The position numbers and the translations under genes were made by a program. The notes beneath the pieces were generated by a model. The model was not told the DNA's origin. It made no database searches and saw nothing but the letters and a program-made list of their open reading frames with translations. From Phenylobacterium sp. (GTDB lineage Bacteria; Pseudomonadota; Alphaproteobacteria; Caulobacterales; Caulobacteraceae): a stretch of 64,000 bases of DNA. The stretch lies in the NCBI GenBank assembly GCA_004799545.1, contig SSMU01000005.1:186001-250000 (forward strand), written 5' to 3'. Positions 38,440 to 47,176 of this stretch are shown piece by piece; positions within the stretch are counted from its first letter, which is position 1, and each line of letters begins with the position of its first letter.

Positions 38440-39651
38440 ATGGCGGATTTCGGCGGCGCTGAACTGGAGACCTTCCGGGCCGAGGCCCGGACCTGGCTCG
38501 AGGACAACTTCCCCAAGAGCCTGGCGCACAACGCCGACGCCCAGCTCGCCAAACTGCAGGCGCGGCCCGAGAGCGCCGAGGCCAAGACCTGGCGCCACGC
38601 CCTGGGCGCCAAAGGCTGGGGCGTGCCCACCTGGCCGAAGGAGGCGGGCGGCGGCGGCCTGTCCCGCGCCGAGGCCAAGGTGCTGGCCGAGGAGATGGCC
38701 GCGGCCGGCGCGCGCAATCCGATCGGCGGGATGGGCGTCGCCTTCTTCGGCCCGACGCTGTTGGAATACGGCAGTGAGGCGCTGAAGCGCGAGCACCTGC
38801 CGGGCATCGTCATGGGCGACGTCTGGTGGTGCCAGGGCTATTCCGAGCCGGGCTCAGGGTCGGACCTGGCGAGCCTGCAGACCTTCGCCGAGGACAAGGG
38901 CGACCACTTCCTCGTCTCGGGCTCGAAGGTGTGGACCAGCGGCGCCCAGAACGCCGATCGCTGCTACTGTCTGGTGCGCACCGACCGCTCGAAGAAGCAC
39001 GAGGGGATCAGCTTCCTGCTGATCGACATGAAGGCGCCCGGCGTCGAGGCCCGGCCGATCAAGCTGATCAACGGGACGTCGCCCTTCTGCGAGACCTTCT
39101 TCACCGATGTGAAGGTGCCCAAGGACCAGCTGTTCGGGCCGCTGAACGGCGGCTGGACCGTGGCCAAGCGGCTGATGCAGTTCGAGCGGGACTCGATCGC
39201 GGGCTCCCTGGGCGGCGGCAACATCGGCCAGACCGTGGCCATGCCGACCATCCCCGAGGCCGCCAAGGCCTATGCCGGGGTCGACGAGACGGGCCGCGTG
39301 GCCGACGCCGACCTGCGCCGCCGGATCACCGACCACCTGATGGACAACCGCGCCTTCCAGCTGACCATGAAGCGGGCGGCCGACGATGCGCGGGCCTCGA
39401 ACGGCCCCTCCAACGCCGCGGCGAGCATGAAGTACGCCGGCGCCAAGGTGGCTCAGGAGCGCAACGAGCTGATGCTGGAGGCCATGGGCCACCAGGGCCT
39501 GGGCTGGGCTGGCGACGGCTTCTCGGAGGCCGAGCTCTCGGCGGTGCGCACCATGTTGCGGTCCAAGGCCAACTCCATCGAGGGCGGCACCTCGGAGATC
39601 AATCTGAACATCGTCTCCAAGCGCGTCCTTGGCCTGCCCGATCCGAAGTAG
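38440..39651 (+). CDS. Acyl-CoA dehydrogenase, large-type paralogue 2
   Basis: MADFGGAELETFRAEARTWL; WCQGYSEPGSGSDLASLQT; SIEGGTSEINLNIVSKRVLGLP. Confidence 0.92.
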   Translation: MADFGGAELETFRAEARTWLEDNFPKSLAHNADAQLAKLQARPESAEAKTWRHALGAKGWGVPTWPKEAGGGGLSRAEAKVLAEEMAAAGARNPIGGMGVAFFGPTLLEYGSEALKREHLPGIVMGDVWWCQGYSEPGSGSDLASLQTFAEDKGDHFLVSGSKVWTSGAQNADRCYCLVRTDRSKKHEGISFLLIDMKAPGVEARPIKLINGTSPFCETFFTDVKVPKDQLFGPLNGGWTVAKRLMQFERDSIAGSLGGGNIGQTVAMPTIPEAAKAYAGVDETGRVADADLRRRITDHLMDNRAFQLTMKRAADDARASNGPSNAAASMKYAGAKVAQERNELMLEAMGHQGLGWAGDGFSEAELSAVRTMLRSKANSIEGGTSEINLNIVSKRVLGLPDPK

Positions 39652-39685
39652 TCAGGCCTGACTCCTAAGCGTCTATTTTGCGTGT

Positions 39686-39691
39686 TATAAT
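39686..39691 (+). promoter_or_regulatory. Possible internal promoter -10 (TATAAT) in the AT-rich gap before paralogue 3
   Basis: GTGTTATAATGATTTAAAATATTGAATTCC in an otherwise GC-rich operon; -35 not clear. Confidence 0.35.
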
Positions 39692-39725
39692 GATTTAAAA
39701 TATTGAATTCCTAGGGAGAATTCCA

Positions 39726-40922
39726 ATGGCCGATTTTGGCGGCGCCGACCTCGACGCCTTCCGGGCCGAGGCCCGCGATTGGATCGAGGCCAATTTCCCC
39801 GAGTCTCTGAAGACCGTCGAGATCGCCATGATCCCCGGCGGCGAGAAGCCCACGGACGACGGGCTGCTCTGGAAGCAGCGGATGGCCGACAAGGGCTGGG
39901 GCGCGCCCACCTGGCCGACCCAGTACGGCGGCGGCGGCCTCTCCGGCGCCCAGGCCCGGGTGCTGCAGCAGGAGATGGACCGCGCTGGCGCCTACAATCC
40001 GGTGGCCGGCATGGGCACCTCGATGTTCGGCCCGACGCTGCTGGAATACGGCACCGAGGCGCAGAAGCAGCGGCACATCCCACCGATCGTGAAGGGCGAG
40101 CTGCGCTGGTGCCAGGGCTACTCCGAACCGGGCGCCGGGTCGGACCTGGCCAGCCTGCAAACCAAGTGCGTCGACAAGGGCGACCATTGGCAAATTGACG
40201 GCAGTAAGATCTGGACCAGCGGCGCGCAATTCGCCGACTGGTGCTTCTGCCTGGTGCGCACCGACACCTCCAAGAAGCACGAGGGGATCAGCTTCGTGCT
40301 GATCGACATGCGCCAGCCGGGCGTCGAGACGCGGCCGATCAAGCTGATCGCCGGCAACTCGCCGTTCTGCGAGACCTTCTTCACCGCGGCGCGGGCCGAG
40401 AAGGACGACATGGTGGGACCGCTGAACGGCGGCTGGACGATCGGCAAGCGGCTGCTGCAGCACGAGCGGTCGGGCCAGGGCGGCAACCGGATGATGGCCG
40501 GCGTGGGCTCGGTGCCGGACCTGGCGAAGGCCTACGTCGGCCTCGACGACCAGGGCCGGATCGCCGATCCAGACCTGCGCACGCGGATCGCCCGGCACAT
40601 GATGGACGCCCGCGCCCACGGCCTGACCCTGAAGCGCGCGGCCGACGAGGCGAAGGGCAATGTGAACCCGTCCGCCACCACCTCGGTGATGAAGAACTCC
40701 GGCACCTGGATCGGCCAGGAGAAGGCCGAGCTGACCCTGGAGATCATGGGCGCCCAGGGTCTCGGCTGGGAGGGCGAGGCCTTCAACAAGGACGAGCGCG
40801 ACGCGGTCAGGACCTGGCTCTCGGGCAAGGCCACGACGATCTTCGGCGGCAGCCAGGAGATCCAGTCGAACATCGTCTCCAAGCGCATCCTGGGTCTGCC
40901 GGATACCACGCAGAACGGCTGA
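39726..40922 (+). CDS. Acyl-CoA dehydrogenase, large-type paralogue 3
   Basis: MADFGGADLDAFRAEARDWI; WCQGYSEPGAGSDLASLQTK; TIFGGSQEIQSNIVSKRILGLP. Confidence 0.92.
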   Translation: MADFGGADLDAFRAEARDWIEANFPESLKTVEIAMIPGGEKPTDDGLLWKQRMADKGWGAPTWPTQYGGGGLSGAQARVLQQEMDRAGAYNPVAGMGTSMFGPTLLEYGTEAQKQRHIPPIVKGELRWCQGYSEPGAGSDLASLQTKCVDKGDHWQIDGSKIWTSGAQFADWCFCLVRTDTSKKHEGISFVLIDMRQPGVETRPIKLIAGNSPFCETFFTAARAEKDDMVGPLNGGWTIGKRLLQHERSGQGGNRMMAGVGSVPDLAKAYVGLDDQGRIADPDLRTRIARHMMDARAHGLTLKRAADEAKGNVNPSATTSVMKNSGTWIGQEKAELTLEIMGAQGLGWEGEAFNKDERDAVRTWLSGKATTIFGGSQEIQSNIVSKRILGLPDTTQNG

Positions 40923-40935
40923 GGAGGACTGAGCC

Positions 40936-42153
40936 ATGGCCGATTTCGGAGCCCACGACCTCGAGACCTTCCGGGCCGAGGCCCGCGAATGGCTGGCGGC
41001 GAACTTCCCGGCGAGCCTGCGGGGCGAGAGCCTGGCGATGGAGGGGCCGGAGGAGCGCAGCGCCGACCGCGAGGCCTGGCGCAAGGCGATGGGCGAGATG
41101 GGCTGGGGGACGCCCACCTGGCCCAAGGCCTACGGCGGCGGAGGGCTCTCCAAGGACCAGGCCAAACTCCTGGCCGAGGAGATGAACGCGATCGGCGCCT
41201 ACAACCCGATCGGCGGCATGGGCGTGATCATGTTCGGCCCGACGTTGCTGGAGTACGGCGACGAAGAGCAGAAGCGCCGGCACATCCCGCCGATCGTCAA
41301 GGGCGAGCTGCGCTGGTGCCAGGGCTTCTCCGAACCGGGGTCGGGATCGGACCTGGCGAGCCTGCAGACCAAGGCCATCGACGCCGGTGATCATTTCGTC
41401 GTAAGTGGTTCAAAAATATGGACTTCTGGCGCTCACTTGGCCGACTGGTGCTTCTGCCTGGTGCGCACCGACCCGACCAAGAAGCATGAGGGGATCAGCT
41501 TCGTGCTGATCGACATGAAGACGCCGGGCGTGGAGCCGCGGCCGATCCTGTTGATCAACGGCACCACGCCCTTCTGCGAGACCTTCTTCACCGACGTCGC
41601 CGTGCCGAAGGAGAACCTGGTCGGGCCGCTGAACGGCGGCTGGACCATCGCCAAGCGGCTCTTGCAGCACGAGCGGCAGGGGATCTCCGGGGCCGGCCAG
41701 CTGACGCCCGGCGCGCAGGCGGGCTCGGTCGGCGGGCCGCCGCTGGAGGCGCTGGCGAAAAGCTATGTGGGCGTCGACGAGGACGGGCGGCTGGCGGACG
41801 CCGACCTCAGGAGCCGGATCACCGCCCACCTGATGGAGGCCCAGGCCTTCCAGCTGACCGGGCGCCGCGCCACCGAGGAAAGCCGCTCCAACCAGGGGCC
41901 GTCGGCGGTGTCGTCGATCCTCAAGAACGTCGGCTCCAAGGTGCGCCAGGAGCGCGCCGAGCTCACCGTCGAGGTGCTCGGCCACCAGGGCCTGGGCTGG
42001 ACCGGCGAGGGCTTCGACCGCGACGAGATCATGGCGGCCCGCGCCTGGCTGCGCGGCAAGAGCGGCACGATCGCCGGCGGCTCCTACGAGATCCAGAACA
42101 ACATCATCTCCAAGCGGATTCTGGGTCTTCCGGAGACCACGCAGAAGGGGTGA
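40936..42153 (+). CDS. Acyl-CoA dehydrogenase, large-type paralogue 4
   Basis: MADFGAHDLETFRAEAREWL; WCQGFSEPGSGSDLASLQTK; TIAGGSYEIQNNIISKRILGLP. Confidence 0.92.
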   Translation: MADFGAHDLETFRAEAREWLAANFPASLRGESLAMEGPEERSADREAWRKAMGEMGWGTPTWPKAYGGGGLSKDQAKLLAEEMNAIGAYNPIGGMGVIMFGPTLLEYGDEEQKRRHIPPIVKGELRWCQGFSEPGSGSDLASLQTKAIDAGDHFVVSGSKIWTSGAHLADWCFCLVRTDPTKKHEGISFVLIDMKTPGVEPRPILLINGTTPFCETFFTDVAVPKENLVGPLNGGWTIAKRLLQHERQGISGAGQLTPGAQAGSVGGPPLEALAKSYVGVDEDGRLADADLRSRITAHLMEAQAFQLTGRRATEESRSNQGPSAVSSILKNVGSKVRQERAELTVEVLGHQGLGWTGEGFDRDEIMAARAWLRGKSGTIAGGSYEIQNNIISKRILGLPETTQKG

Positions 42154-42161
42154 TCGCCTCT

Positions 42162-42326
42162 TCCTTTCCCGTTCACGGGAAAGGGGGACCGTCGGCCGAG
42201 GACCGCGAAGCGGGCCGGAGAGCCGAGGGTGGAAAGGGGAGGGCGGCCCGCAGTGCGGTGGCCCTCCCTCTCCACCACCCGCTCTTCGGCGGGTGGTCCC
42301 CCTCTCCCGCTTCGCGGGAAAGGAAG
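42162..42326. repeat. Palindromic repeat, family B full element, between paralogues 4 and 5
   Basis: CCTTTCCCGTTCACGGGAAAGGGGGACC...GGTCCCCCTCTCCCGCTTCGCGGGAAAGG; arms pair over about 165 bp with internal hairpins. Confidence 0.85.
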
Positions 42327-42397
42327 GTAAGACAATTGGTGACGGGGGCGTCATTTCACGCCCCGGATGGTCGAGACGGATTTCAAGGAGCGATTTG

Positions 42398-43603
42398 ATG
42401 GCGGATTTTGGTGGGAGCGACGAGGCGTTCCGCACGGAGGTGCGGAACTGGATCTCGGCGAACTTCCCGGCGAGCCTGAAGGGCAAGCCCAACCCGATGA
42501 TGCGCGAGGAGCGCTCGAAGCCCTCGGCGGACCAGGAGGCCTGGCGCAAGGCGATGGGCGACAAGGGCTGGGGCGTGCCGACCTGGCCGAAGGAATATGG
42601 CGGCGGCGGGCTCTCACCGGCCGAGGCGCGGGTGGTGCAGCAGGAGCTCGGCCGGGCCGGCGCCTACAACCCGATCGCCGGCATGGGCGTGATGATGTTC
42701 GGCCCGACCTTGCTAGAATACGGCACCGAGGCGCAGAAGAAACAGCACATCCCGCCGATCGTCAAAGGCGATCTTCAGTGGTGCCAAGGTTTCAGTGAGC
42801 CCGGCGCGGGCTCTGATCTGGCCTCTCTTCAGACGAAAGCTGAAGACAAGGGCGATCATTTCTTGGTCAACGGCCAGAAGATCTGGACGAGCGGCGCGCA
42901 ATTCGCCGATTGGTGCTTCTGCCTGGTGCGGACCGACACATCGAAGAAGCACGAGGGCATCAGCTTCGTGCTGTTCCCCATGCATCAGGCCGGCGTCGAG
43001 GTGCGGCCGATCCAGCTGATCAGCGGCAATTCCCCGTTCTGCGAGACCTTCATCACCGACGTGAAGGTGCCGAAGGACCAGCTGGTCGGCCCGCTGAACG
43101 GCGGCTGGTCGATCGCCAAGCGGCTGTTGCAGCACGAGCGCTCGGGCCTCTCCGGGGCCGGCGGCGGCGGCATGTTCGGCATGGCCAAGCCGCTGGAGGC
43201 CCTGGCCAAGGAATACATCGGGACCGACGCGGCGGGCCGCATCGCCGACAGCGACCTGCGCACCCGGGTGATCCAGAACCAGATCGACGCGCGGGCCTTC
43301 CAGCAGACGGCGTTCCGGGCCATGGCCGAGTCCAAGGGCAATTCGTCCCCCTCGGCCGCCACCTCGATCATGAAGAACGCCGGCACAAGGGTGATGCAGG
43401 ACCGCGCCGAGCTGACCCTGGAGATCATGGGCGCTCAAGGGCTGGGCTGGGCGGGCGAGGGCTTCAACGCCGACGAGCTGATGGCCGTGCGCGGCTGGCT
43501 GGGCGGCAAGGCCGTGACGATCTACGGCGGCAGCCAGGAGATCCAGAACAACATCATCTCCAAGCGAATCCTGGGTTTGCCGGACCTGACGCAGAGCAAG
43601 TGA
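42398..43603 (+). CDS. Acyl-CoA dehydrogenase, large-type paralogue 5
   Basis: MADFGGSDEAFRTEVRNWI; WCQGFSEPGAGSDLASLQTK; TIYGGSQEIQNNIISKRILGLP. Confidence 0.92.
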   Translation: MADFGGSDEAFRTEVRNWISANFPASLKGKPNPMMREERSKPSADQEAWRKAMGDKGWGVPTWPKEYGGGGLSPAEARVVQQELGRAGAYNPIAGMGVMMFGPTLLEYGTEAQKKQHIPPIVKGDLQWCQGFSEPGAGSDLASLQTKAEDKGDHFLVNGQKIWTSGAQFADWCFCLVRTDTSKKHEGISFVLFPMHQAGVEVRPIQLISGNSPFCETFITDVKVPKDQLVGPLNGGWSIAKRLLQHERSGLSGAGGGGMFGMAKPLEALAKEYIGTDAAGRIADSDLRTRVIQNQIDARAFQQTAFRAMAESKGNSSPSAATSIMKNAGTRVMQDRAELTLEIMGAQGLGWAGEGFNADELMAVRGWLGGKAVTIYGGSQEIQNNIISKRILGLPDLTQSK

Positions 43604-43693
43604 GAATAGGAACCACGGTTCAAAAAACCCCCTTGATCCCCGCCGTCGCGCGGGGCTGAAATTGAAACCAAGTTATTTCGAGGAAACAGAGAA

Positions 43694-44782
43694 ATGGCCG
43701 TTCTGACTGAAGAACAGAGCATGCTGAAGGACGCGGCGAAGAGCTGGGTCCAGGAGAAGAGCCCCGTGTCGGCGTTCCGCAAGATGCGGGATTCCGGCGT
43801 CGAGCTGGGCTATGACGCCGCCGCCTGGAACGAGATGGCGGAGATGGGCTGGGCCGGGGTGATCATCCCGGAAGAATATGGCGGCTCCAACTTCGGCTAC
43901 CTCTCGCTGGGCCTGATCCTCGAAGAGCTCGGCCGCACGCTGACCGCCTCGCCGCTGCTGGCCTCGGGCCTGGCCGCGGCCTCGGCCCTGATGCTCGGCG
44001 GCTCCGACGACCAGAAGTCGACCTGGCTGCCGAAGATCGCCGACGGCTCGGTGATCGCCACCCTGGCGGTCGACGAGGGCCCGCACCACCGGCCCGACAA
44101 GGTCGAGGCGACCTTCAAGGACGGGGTGATCACCGGCAAGAAGTCCTTCGTGCTGGAGGGCCCCGCCGCCCAGCTGTTCGTGGTTTCCGCCAAGGGCTCG
44201 GACGGCATCGGCCTCTACCTGGTGAAGGCCGACGACGTGGGCGTCGTGAAGCAGCGGCTGCAGCTGGCCGATAGCCGCGGCGCCGCCAACGTCGAGTTCC
44301 AGGGCGCCGCCGCCGAGCCGCTCTCCGGCGGCTACGCCCTGGTGGAGAAGGTGCTGGACCGGGCCCGCGCCGGCGTCGCCGCCGAGATGCTGGGCGCCGC
44401 CACCCAGGCCTTCGAGACCACCCTCGACTACCTGAAGACCCGCGTGCAGTTCGGCCAGGTGATCGGCTCCTTCCAGGCGCTGCAGCACCGGGCGGCCAAG
44501 ATGTTCACCGACCTCGAGCTCTCCCGCTCGGCGGTCGAGGCGGCGCTCACCGCCATCGACAACGACAGCCCCGACACCGCCGAACTGGTCAGCCTGGCCA
44601 AGGCCAAGATGGGCGACACCTTCCACCTGGTCTCCAACGAGATGGTCCAGATGCACGGCGGCATCGGCATGACCGACGCCCACGACGCGGGCTTCTACCT
44701 GAAGCGCGCGCGGGCGGCGGAAGCGGCGTTCGGCAACCAGGCGTATCACCGGGACCGGTACGCGCGGATCCAGGGGTACTAG
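43694..44782 (+). CDS. Acyl-CoA dehydrogenase, small type (362 aa; candidate partner subunit)
   Basis: MAVLTEEQSMLKDAAKSWV; RVQFGQVIGSFQALQHRAA; VQMHGGIGMTDAHDAGFYLKRA. Confidence 0.9.
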   Translation: MAVLTEEQSMLKDAAKSWVQEKSPVSAFRKMRDSGVELGYDAAAWNEMAEMGWAGVIIPEEYGGSNFGYLSLGLILEELGRTLTASPLLASGLAAASALMLGGSDDQKSTWLPKIADGSVIATLAVDEGPHHRPDKVEATFKDGVITGKKSFVLEGPAAQLFVVSAKGSDGIGLYLVKADDVGVVKQRLQLADSRGAANVEFQGAAAEPLSGGYALVEKVLDRARAGVAAEMLGAATQAFETTLDYLKTRVQFGQVIGSFQALQHRAAKMFTDLELSRSAVEAALTAIDNDSPDTAELVSLAKAKMGDTFHLVSNEMVQMHGGIGMTDAHDAGFYLKRARAAEAAFGNQAYHRDRYARIQGY

Positions 44783-44827
44783 GACGAGTTCGGCCGGCGC
44801 GAGCGCAGGCCGGGGTGATGGGGACAG

Positions 44828-44862
44828 CCCCTTCGGTCAAGGATGGCCGGAGGGGTTTTTCT
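44828..44862 (+). terminator. Rho-independent-like terminator after the acyl-CoA dehydrogenase operon
   Basis: CCCCTTCGGTCAAGGATGGCCGGAGGGGTTTTTCTTT. Confidence 0.65.
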
Positions 44863-44886
44863 TTGGGGGTGGTTGGACGAAGTGAG

Positions 44887-45630
44887 TCAACCTCGTCGGC
44901 GGGCCAGATCGGCACGCATGGCAGCGACCAGCTTGCTGTTGTCGGCGGCCCCCCAAAAGCGCCCAAGCCAACGGCCCTGCGCCTCGATGAAGTCGATTCT
45001 GAGTTCGCTCGCTTCTGATTCATCCCAATCGAAGAAGCCCATGAACTGGCCGGCCGCCTGAACCTGCAATTTTGCGGTTTCCGAGAGCACTCCTTTGAGC
45101 GCTTTTGGCAACAAGAATGGCCCGCAATGAACGTTCTCGTCGTCGACCTTCAGCATCTGAAAGCCCATCTGCGTGGGGTGGGCGGCCAACTCGCAGAGAA
45201 ATGAATAGTCCGCGTCTCGTTTGCCGCTGGTGAAGCCGTCCCTTTTGTCGAGGGCGCGCCGGATGGCAGCTGGACCAAACATCGTGGTGCGTTGTTTCTT
45301 GTCACTGGCTCGCCACGTCGCAATTCGCGACCGATCATCCCGCAAGTAATCTAGAAGGAAGACAGTCTCGAGAATGTCGCGAAGCTGGAAGGCGGCATTC
45401 TGATAGTAACCGGACAACATCAGCTTCGTCGCCGACGCGACGGCGTTGAAGAGCCGAATGCCGAGCATCCGCACGGTGAGGTCGTCATCATCTCGGTGCG
45501 GCGTGCTGTGGATCAGCACGTGCAGCAGGTCCTGCCCCTGCTCGATGATCTTGGCATGGTGCGCGAGATCACGATCGGCCTGGATCAGCTCAAGGCTCTT
45601 GGCCCGCAGCTCTTCTTCACCCGCGTGCAA
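44887..45630 (-). CDS. Hypothetical protein (start uncertain, TTG in track)
   Basis: 247 aa, alpha-helical, e.g. AAFQLRDILETVFLLDYLRDDRSRIATWRASDKK; lower-GC codon usage than neighbours. Confidence 0.65.
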   Translation of the reverse strand: MHAGEEELRAKSLELIQADRDLAHHAKIIEQGQDLLHVLIHSTPHRDDDDLTVRMLGIRLFNAVASATKLMLSGYYQNAAFQLRDILETVFLLDYLRDDRSRIATWRASDKKQRTTMFGPAAIRRALDKRDGFTSGKRDADYSFLCELAAHPTQMGFQMLKVDDENVHCGPFLLPKALKGVLSETAKLQVQAAGQFMGFFDWDESEASELRIDFIEAQGRWLGRFWGAADNSKLVAAMRADLARRRG

Positions 45631-45811
45631 GGCATGGAACTTGTCGAAGGGGTCAGAAATCGTCAGCGGTCGGATCCTTGAGCGTTTGCGCGAAACCGCT
45701 CCCGCCCGGACCGCGACATAGAGAGCTTAGCATGAGGCGGGGTGGTGCATGCGGAGAAGCGGCCTTTGACCCCTCGTTGACGCGCGCAACCGCCTGAGCT
45801 GTGGTCCTGGC

Positions 45812-46270
45812 ATGGGCTTAAGGATGCGCGTCGCGGAGTTCTTCGATCGGAAGCCGATGGACGCCGACCGCGTGGAGTGGGCGTTCATTGGTGCGCCTGT
45901 CGCGGCCAGCCTCGCGGTCGGGTTGGTGTTCACCGTTCTCAGCGCGCCGACCGACGACAGCTGGCCGTCGATGGCCTTCATTGCCTTCATGACCGCGCTC
46001 ATCGTGAGCATCCCGCTGGTCATCGTCGTCGCCTTGCCGCTGTACGCCCTGTTGCGGTCGCGCGTCCCCGCACGCTGGTGGACGGGGGGCCTAGCCGGAG
46101 CCGCGGTCGGCTCTGCGCCTTGTGTGCTCGTGATCATGGCGAGAAGCGAGTTGCCGACCTGGATGACGGCGCTCATCGACGTGGCTTGGACCGCGCCGTT
46201 CGGGTTCGTGGGCGGCGTGGTGTTCTGGTGGTTGGCGGCGTGGCAACCCCGCCGCGGGTGCAGCGTCTGA
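45812..46270 (+). CDS. Hypothetical four-TM membrane protein
   Basis: 152 aa with clear hydrophobic segments (AFIAFMTALIVSIPLVIVVALPLYALL). Confidence 0.6.
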   Translation: MGLRMRVAEFFDRKPMDADRVEWAFIGAPVAASLAVGLVFTVLSAPTDDSWPSMAFIAFMTALIVSIPLVIVVALPLYALLRSRVPARWWTGGLAGAAVGSAPCVLVIMARSELPTWMTALIDVAWTAPFGFVGGVVFWWLAAWQPRRGCSV

Positions 46271-46320
46271 CTCAGCTTGGGTCCCCGCCTGCGCGGGATG
46301 AGCGGTGGGGTGGCGCGGTG

Positions 46321-46380
46321 GCTCGCCCCCTCCACCGCTTCGCGGTCCCCCTCCCCCGTCCGCCTGACGGGGGAGGTAAG
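46321..46380. repeat. Palindromic repeat, family B half-element, inverted
   Basis: CCCCCTCCACCGCTTCGCGGTCCCCCTCCCCCGTCCGCCTGACGGGGGAGG. Confidence 0.65.
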
Positions 46381-46433
46381 AAAAAACGAGAAAAATTGCC
46401 GGGTTTTGGGGGGCCCCATGAGACCATCGTCGG

Positions 46434-47117
46434 ATGCTGGATTTCGATGACGGGGACGGCTCGCCGGAGCGGCCGCGGGTTGCGCCGAGGGACCGCGAAC
46501 CGCCGCTGATGGATCATGCGGCGGGGTGGAAGGAGAGCGCCTTCACCTGGGAGATGGGCGAGCTGGTGCTGGCGCGGATCGCGGCGGGGGAGACGGTGAA
46601 GCAGATCACCGACGATCCGCGGATGCCGTCCTACGCCACCGTCTACCACTGGACCCGGGTGATCGAGGAGTTCGGCGAGGCCTGGCAGGCGGTGCGGCGG
46701 GCGCGCTGTATCCAGGCCAAGGCGGCCGACGCGATCAAGGCCATGGCGCCGCCGCGGCGGCATTGGGTCTCGGGCAAGAAGAGCACCTACACGCGGGCGC
46801 AGGCCGAGGCGGTCTGCGCGGCGATCCGGGACGGGGCCTCGCTGAGCGAGGTGGTGCGGACGCCGGGCATGCCGTCGTTCAAGAAGGTCTATCGCTGGCT
46901 GAAGCGCCAGCCGGAGTTCGAGGCCATGTACGTGGCGGCCTGCGACGGGCGCGACCGCTGGCTGGAATTCCAGGGCGTGCTGATCGCCGAGGAGACCACG
47001 CCGGCCAGCTTCCGCGCGAACCGCGAGCGTGTGGCGCGGCTGGACGGGCGGCGCGGGCGGATGCGGCCGAAGAAGTACCGGGTGATGGTGGTGGTGAGCG
47101 AGGGGCCGGCGCGGTGA
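46434..47117 (+). CDS. Terminase small subunit-like tandem HTH protein
   Basis: Two HTH repeats: LARIAAGETVKQITDDPRMPSYATVYHWTRVIEEF and CAAIRDGASLSEVVRTPGMPSFKKVYRWLKRQPEFEAMYVAA. Confidence 0.75.
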   Translation: MLDFDDGDGSPERPRVAPRDREPPLMDHAAGWKESAFTWEMGELVLARIAAGETVKQITDDPRMPSYATVYHWTRVIEEFGEAWQAVRRARCIQAKAADAIKAMAPPRRHWVSGKKSTYTRAQAEAVCAAIRDGASLSEVVRTPGMPSFKKVYRWLKRQPEFEAMYVAACDGRDRWLEFQGVLIAEETTPASFRANRERVARLDGRRGRMRPKKYRVMVVVSEGPAR

Positions 47118-47119
47118 GA

Positions 47120-47163
47120 CCGCCCCTCTCCCAGGCGCGGGAGCGCCGTGGGAGAGGGGCGGG
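47120..47163. terminator. Long hairpin between convergent genes (likely bidirectional terminator)
   Basis: CCGCCCCTCTCCCAGGCGCGGGAGCGCCGTGGGAGAGGGGCGGG. Confidence 0.6.
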
Positions 47164-47176
47164 CCGCGCGTCTTCG

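Noticed and set aside
1-47117. Prophage suggested by terminase-like proteins
   Set aside because: No large terminase, portal, capsid, tail, integrase or attachment-site signal was seen in the window.
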